Positions 6,755-9,212 of a stretch of DNA of 9,212 nucleotides are shown in pieces (positions within the stretch are counted from its first letter, which is position 1; each line of letters begins with the position of its first letter). A model generated the notes under the pieces. The model ran no database searches. It saw only the letters and a list, made by a program, of their open reading frames with translations, and had not been told where the DNA came from. The position numbers and the translations under genes are program-made. The stretch lies in assembly GCA_023457475.1 (NCBI GenBank), contig JAEWLO010000204.1:1-9212 (forward strand). The letters are read 5' to 3'. The stretch is from Pseudomonadota bacterium. GTDB taxonomy: Bacteria; Pseudomonadota; Gammaproteobacteria; Xanthomonadales; Xanthomonadaceae.

Positions 6755-7525
6755 ATGCAGCTGTCCTCTGTACGCGCCGTGGTCACCGGCGGTGTTTCCG
6801 GCCTGGGGCTTTCGGTGGCCCGCCACCTGGTCGCCCAGGGCGGCAAGGTCGCCCTGTGGGACCTCAATGACGAAAAAGGCGCGGCCGCCGTGGCCGAGCT
6901 CGGCGCGGACAATGCCCGCTATTTCAACACCAATGTCAGCGACGAAGCTGCCGTGGCGGCGCAGATCGACGCCGCCGTGGCGTTCCTGGGTGGCCTGAAT
7001 GCGGTGGTCAGTTGCGCCGGCATCCTGGGCGCGGGCCGCGTGCTGGGCAAGGAAGGTCCGATGCCGCTGGCCGCTTTCCAGAGCACGGTGATGGTCAATC
7101 TGGTCGGCAGCTTCAATGTGGCCAAGGCCGCAGCCAACCGCATGCAGCACAACGCCGCCGGCGAAGACGGCGAACGCGGCGTGATCATCAACACCGCCAG
7201 CGTGGCCGCCTGCGAAGGCCAGATCGGCCAGGCCGCCTACTCCGCCTCCAAGGGCGGCGTGGTCGGCATGACCCTGCCGATGGCGCGCGAACTCTCGCGC
7301 TTCGGCATCCGTGTCATGACCATCGCACCGGGCATCTTCTGGACCCCGATGGTGGACGGCATGCCGCCGGCCGTGCAGGAGTCGCTGGCCGCCTCCATCC
7401 CGTTCCCGCCGCGACTGGGCAAGCCGGAAGACTTTGCCGGCCTGGTCGCACACATCCTCGGCAACACCTACCTCAACGGCGAGACCATCCGCCTGGACGG
7501 TGCGGTGCGGCTGGCTCCCAAGTAA
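6755..7525 (+). CDS. Short-chain dehydrogenase, probable 3-hydroxyacyl-CoA dehydrogenase (HSD17B10-like)
   Basis: Cytosolic classical SDR of 256 residues. It shows the dinucleotide-binding TGGVSGLG (11-18), Asp36 at the end of the second strand (NAD rather than NADP), a CAG motif (87-89, in SCAGI), Asn115, and the catalytic Ser149, Tyr162 and Lys166 (YSASKGG). The C-terminal part (APGIFWTPMVDGMP, then PFPPRLGKPEDFAGLVAHIL) resembles type-2 3-hydroxyacyl-CoA dehydrogenases. In bacteria these oxidise 2-methyl-3-hydroxybutyryl-CoA in isoleucine breakdown, or other short 3-hydroxyacyl-CoAs. Its place behind two leucine-pathway genes fits a branched-chain amino acid role, but the exact substrate is inferred. 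The ATG at 6755 has a purine-rich GCGGAAA about 7 nt upstream. It starts 34 nt after the c-di-GMP gene and is followed closely by efpL. Confidence 0.87.
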   Translation: MQLSSVRAVVTGGVSGLGLSVARHLVAQGGKVALWDLNDEKGAAAVAELGADNARYFNTNVSDEAAVAAQIDAAVAFLGGLNAVVSCAGILGAGRVLGKEGPMPLAAFQSTVMVNLVGSFNVAKAAANRMQHNAAGEDGERGVIINTASVAACEGQIGQAAYSASKGGVVGMTLPMARELSRFGIRVMTIAPGIFWTPMVDGMPPAVQESLAASIPFPPRLGKPEDFAGLVAHILGNTYLNGETIRLDGAVRLAPK

Positions 7526-7547
7526 CCCACACAACACCCTTGAACCC

Positions 7548-8114
7548 ATGAAAGCCAACGACATCAAGAAAGGCAACGTCGTCGAATACAACAACGGCGT
7601 CTACCAGATCCGCGACATCGAGCGCAGCTCGCCGCAGGGCCGCGGCGGCAACGTCCGCTTCCGCTTCATCATGTACAGCGTGCCGGGCGGCAACAAGCTG
7701 GACGCCAGCTTCGACGCCGACGACAACCTGCCGGAAGTGGAACTGCTGCGCCGCCAGTCGACCTACTCGTACAAGGACGGCGACGCGTTCGTGTTCCTGG
7801 ATGACGAGGACTACACCCCGTACACCCTGGACGCGGACGTGGTCGGCGATGACGCCGGTTACATCACCGACGGGCTGACCGGCATCTACGTGCAGGTGAT
7901 CGACGAGACCCCGGTGGCGGTGCAGCTGCCGACCAGCGTAGTGCTGGAAGTGGTCGAGACTCCGCCGGAACTCAAGGGCGGCACCGCAACCAAGCGCCCG
8001 AAGCCGGCCAAGCTCAATACCGGCATCGAGATCATGGTGCCCGAGTACATCGTCAACGGCGAGCGCGTGCTGGTGAACACCACCACCGGCGAATTCGCCG
8101 GTCGCGCGGATTGA
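7548..8114 (+). CDS. efpL: Elongation factor P-like protein EfpL (YeiP)
   Basis: EF-P paralogue of 188 residues that binds the ribosome between the P and E sites and relieves stalling at proline-rich and some other sequences. It has the three-barrel layout: a KOW-like N-domain (MKANDIKKGNVVEYNNG onward), an OB domain with DGDAFVFLDDEDYTPYTL, and a C-terminal OB domain with VVETPPELKG and a final VNTTTGEFAGRAD. The tip loop reads SSPQGRGGNVRF, so Arg32 takes the place of the modified lysine of EF-P and aligns with Arg33 of E. coli EfpL. I set the start at ATG 7548, although the frame stays open upstream into the dehydrogenase gene, because the family begins at this methionine. No Shine-Dalgarno sequence is visible in the 22-nt gap, so translation may depend on the upstream gene. 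Confidence 0.95.
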   Translation: MKANDIKKGNVVEYNNGVYQIRDIERSSPQGRGGNVRFRFIMYSVPGGNKLDASFDADDNLPEVELLRRQSTYSYKDGDAFVFLDDEDYTPYTLDADVVGDDAGYITDGLTGIYVQVIDETPVAVQLPTSVVLEVVETPPELKGGTATKRPKPAKLNTGIEIMVPEYIVNGERVLVNTTTGEFAGRAD

Positions 8115-8137
8115 TTCCGGCGCTGCCCGGCATCCCG

Positions 8138-8158
8138 GGGACACGCATGGCGTGTCCC
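8138..8158 (-). repeat. SMAG-like palindrome between convergent genes
   Basis: A perfect 9-bp stem (GGGACACGC at 8138-8146, GCGTGTCCC at 8150-8158) closes an ATG loop. The core is the same as in the unit at 9076-9098 read on the other strand. The GTAG hallmark would lie at its right end as CTAC; the sequence there is CAC (8158-8160), as if one base had been lost. It lies 24 nt after the efpL stop and 18 nt beyond the end of the lipoprotein gene. It could act as a transcript-end hairpin for both, though neither side has a T-run. Confidence 0.7.
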
Positions 8159-8161
8159 ACG

Positions 8162-8195
8162 CGACGCCTGAAGCATCACTCGCCCGCAGGCGTCG
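8162..8195. repeat. Inverted repeat spanning the lipoprotein stop codon
   Basis: CGACGCCTG (8162-8170) and CAGGCGTCG (8187-8195) form a perfect 9-bp stem with a 16-nt loop. The right arm is inside the last codons of the lipoprotein gene, and its stop codon (8176-8178) is in the loop. There is no T-run. It may protect the 3' end of the message or help end transcription together with the neighbouring palindrome. Chance similarity in GC-rich DNA is not excluded. Confidence 0.4.
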
Positions 8196-8925
8196 TACTG
8201 AAATCCCCACACCCGTGATATTGGCGTGCCGCAACGGTCAGCATGGCCGTTGCCGGGAACTCGCGCCCGCTCATCGTGTCCTGGCAGGACGTGCGCTGGA
8301 AGGTCAGCTTGATCTCGGTGCCATCGGCGGCCTTGCCGGACCAGCCATCCTGCCCGTGCGTGGGTGAGGCGATGTCGTAGGTCTGCTCGCCCATGTTGGT
8401 CTGCACATGCAGCGTGGGCGTCGCGCCGGGGCTGACCTGGGCGAGCCAGCCGGGTTCGTTGCCGGTGGCGCGGAAGCCCTTGGCGACAACGTCGGCGTTG
8501 GGGGCTGCGCCGTTGCTGCCGGCCTCGGGTGCGGCCTCGCCTTCCTCGCCCGAACCGGTGCAGGCCCGGTCCGGCTCGCCCTTGAGGCTGAGCGTCCCTT
8601 CCGTAGTGCCCTTGGTCCAGAGCGTGTTGCCCTGCCCGTCACTGAACTTCGCGCCGGACGCGGCGGGTTCGGACGACATCGGGAAGGTGCGTCCGCCCAC
8701 GACGATGGTGGCCGAATCCTGGCCACGGTAGGTGGCCTGCACGGCCAGGTCGCCACACTGGAACGCGTAGACGCGTTCATCGGAGGTGGACGACTGTGCG
8801 GGGGGTGTCACTTCGGTGGTGCCGGACGAAGCGGCGGGTGCCGTGCCCTCGGCGTCCGACGCCGGTTGGCAGGCCGCGAGCACCGTGGCCACGGCCAGAC
8901 CGAGCATCCAGGGGGAGGTACGCAT
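8176..8925 (-). CDS. Lipoprotein with MliC-like lysozyme-inhibitor domain and a second conserved domain
   Basis: Probable periplasm-facing lipoprotein of 249 residues. A short signal sequence ends in the lipobox LAAC with Cys19, followed by a low-complexity Ala/Ser/Thr/Pro linker to about 50. Residues 53-122 resemble MliC/PliC inhibitors of C-type lysozyme: Cys57 and Cys122 bracket the domain, and the conserved Ser90 (AASGAKFSDG) and Lys105 (LWTKG), which in MliC enter the lysozyme active site, are present. After a second acidic, Gly/Ala-rich linker, residues 150-240 (FRATGNEPGW, then TSCQDTMSGREFPA and HGCG) match a small domain I recall as COG3650, of unknown function, with Cys214 and Cys239 probably paired. 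The start at 8925 is chosen for an ideal AAGGAG 7 nt upstream; an in-frame TTG at 8946 has no such support. Protection against host or predator lysozyme is inferred. The gene converges on efpL. Confidence 0.85.
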   Translation of the reverse strand: MRTSPWMLGLAVATVLAACQPASDAEGTAPAASSGTTEVTPPAQSSTSDERVYAFQCGDLAVQATYRGQDSATIVVGGRTFPMSSEPAASGAKFSDGQGNTLWTKGTTEGTLSLKGEPDRACTGSGEEGEAAPEAGSNGAAPNADVVAKGFRATGNEPGWLAQVSPGATPTLHVQTNMGEQTYDIASPTHGQDGWSGKAADGTEIKLTFQRTSCQDTMSGREFPATAMLTVAARQYHGCGDFSTTPAGE

Positions 8926-8990
8926 GATTCGACTCCTTGCCGACAATCCAGTTCAGCCGCTCATGCTAGACCTTGCGCCGTAATCACAGC

Positions 8991-9013
8991 GTAGAGCCAC
9001 GCCCTGCGTGGCT
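8991..9013 (+). repeat. SMAG-type palindrome, unit 1
   Basis: GTAG (8991-8994) is followed directly by a perfect 8-bp stem, AGCCACGC (8995-9002) with GCGTGGCT (9006-9013), and a 3-nt CCT loop. GTAG followed by such a short palindrome is the form of the SMAG repeats known from Stenotrophomonas maltophilia. It lies upstream of the lipoprotein gene, in the leader or the spacer. Confidence 0.8.
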
Positions 9014-9035
9014 ATGGACCGTTCAGGCCTGCCGA

Positions 9036-9058
9036 TCACACGCATGGCGTCTCCCTAC
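9036..9058 (-). repeat. SMAG-type palindrome, unit 2 (inverted, decayed stem)
   Basis: Read on the minus strand, this unit begins with GTAG (plus-strand CTAC at 9055-9058) and continues into a palindrome around an ATG/CAT loop. It differs from unit 3 at three stem positions (9037, 9051 and 9054), so its own hairpin pairs only about four bases cleanly. It is oriented head-to-head with unit 3. Confidence 0.65.
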
Positions 9059-9075
9059 GCAGACCTGGCACCTGC

Positions 9076-9098
9076 GTAGTGACACGCCATGCGTGTCA
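9076..9098 (+). repeat. SMAG-type palindrome, unit 3
   Basis: GTAG (9076-9079) is followed by a perfect 8-bp stem, TGACACGC (9080-9087) with GCGTGTCA (9091-9098), and a CAT loop. Its last three bases are, on the minus strand, the TGA stop codon of the gene to the right. Confidence 0.8.
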
Positions 9099-9212
9099 TC
9101 GCGGTGCCGCATCGCGCGCCAACCCCCGCATCCGCACCCCCAATCGCGCCAGGTTGTCCTCGATGGTGCCGATCTCCGCCTGCTGCGCTGCGGGCAACCG
9201 GTCGCGGAGCTG
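9096..9212 (-). CDS. C-terminal end of an unidentified protein (partial)
   Basis: Reading leftward from the right edge gives 38 codons and a TGA stop at 9098-9096. The peptide begins QLRDRLPAAQQAEIGTIEDN and ends in a basic helix-like tail, RMRGLARDAAPR. The codon use (strong G/C at third positions) and the charged helical pattern look like real protein-coding sequence. The gene is in the same direction as the lipoprotein gene and is separated from it by the palindrome array. I do not recognise the family. The stop codon is formed by the outer end of palindrome unit 3, so the repeat may have set or trimmed the C-terminus. Confidence 0.6.
   Translation of the reverse strand, partial: QLRDRLPAAQQAEIGTIEDNLARLGVRMRGLARDAAPR

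Larger units (their letters stand above)
9033..9101. repeat. Composite inverted repeat made of SMAG units 2 and 3
   Basis: Arms 9033-9062 and 9072-9101 are 30 nt each and pair at 27 of 30 positions around the 9-nt loop ACCTGGCAC. The perfect inner part is CTACGCAG against CTGCGTAG. The transcript could fold either as one long hairpin or as separate unit hairpins. Head-to-head REP dimers like this are typical of REP-type families that are spread by a transposase acting elsewhere in the genome. Confidence 0.75.

Noticed and set aside
3994..6912. A 972-codon open frame on the minus strand, opposite the c-di-GMP gene
   Set aside because: It is the mirror of a real GC-rich gene. The translation is rich in His, Gln, Arg and Ala without domains, and the plus strand encodes complete PAS, GGDEF and EAL motifs.
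7434..7547. Upstream in-frame extension of efpL by 38 codons
   Set aside because: It lies inside the dehydrogenase gene and reads as out-of-frame sequence; the EfpL family begins at the methionine at 7548.
8926..8946. A TTG start seven codons upstream for the lipoprotein
   Set aside because: The ATG at 8925 has an ideal AAGGAG site 7 nt before it and gives a normal short lipoprotein signal; the extension would put the ribosome site inside the gene.

Overview
The window is GC-rich, densely coding bacterial DNA and looks chromosomal. The gene content (short FeoB, bacterial LiuC, HMG-CoA lyase, EfpL) and the short palindromes preceded by GTAG point to the family Xanthomonadaceae. The palindromes match the SMAG repeat family described in Stenotrophomonas maltophilia, so Stenotrophomonas is the most likely genus. 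This assignment rests on recalled family features, not on a search.

Layout. (1) 1-2160, minus strand: the ferrous iron uptake operon feoA-feoB, followed by the first codons of a small membrane protein that runs off the left edge. feoA and feoB share an ATGA junction, and a good Fur box lies just upstream of feoA. (2) 2279-7525, plus strand and divergent from feo: a branched-chain amino acid breakdown cluster made of a LiuC-type methylglutaconyl-CoA hydratase, HMG-CoA lyase, a soluble three-PAS GGDEF-EAL cyclic-di-GMP protein, and an NAD-type short-chain dehydrogenase. The lyase and the signalling protein overlap by ATGA and are probably translationally coupled. (3) 7548-8114, plus: EfpL (YeiP), the arginine-tipped EF-P paralogue, 22 nt behind the dehydrogenase. 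(4) 8176-8925, minus: a lipoprotein joining an MliC-like lysozyme-inhibitor domain to a second conserved C-terminal domain, convergent with efpL. (5) 8991-9101: an array of three SMAG-type palindromes. (6) 9096-9212, minus: the C-terminal end of an unidentified protein whose stop codon lies inside the last palindrome.

How it fits together. Region 1 imports Fe(II) and is probably shut off by Fur with iron. In region 2, LiuC and LiuE catalyse the last two steps of leucine breakdown, to acetyl-CoA and acetoacetate. The dehydrogenase probably acts on a 3-hydroxyacyl-CoA such as the isoleucine intermediate. A c-di-GMP enzyme made from the same message suggests a link between amino acid catabolism and lifestyle signalling. 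The earlier Liu enzymes (isovaleryl-CoA dehydrogenase and both methylcrotonyl-CoA carboxylase subunits) are not in the window.

I see no wholly new system. The points most worth checking are the metabolism/c-di-GMP coupling, the altered EAL active-site neighbourhood, the odd end of feoB, the lipoprotein domain fusion, and the palindromes that overlap or flank gene ends. I saw no tRNA, rRNA, CRISPR array, insertion sequence or phage gene. No gene-free stretch exceeds 300 bases.
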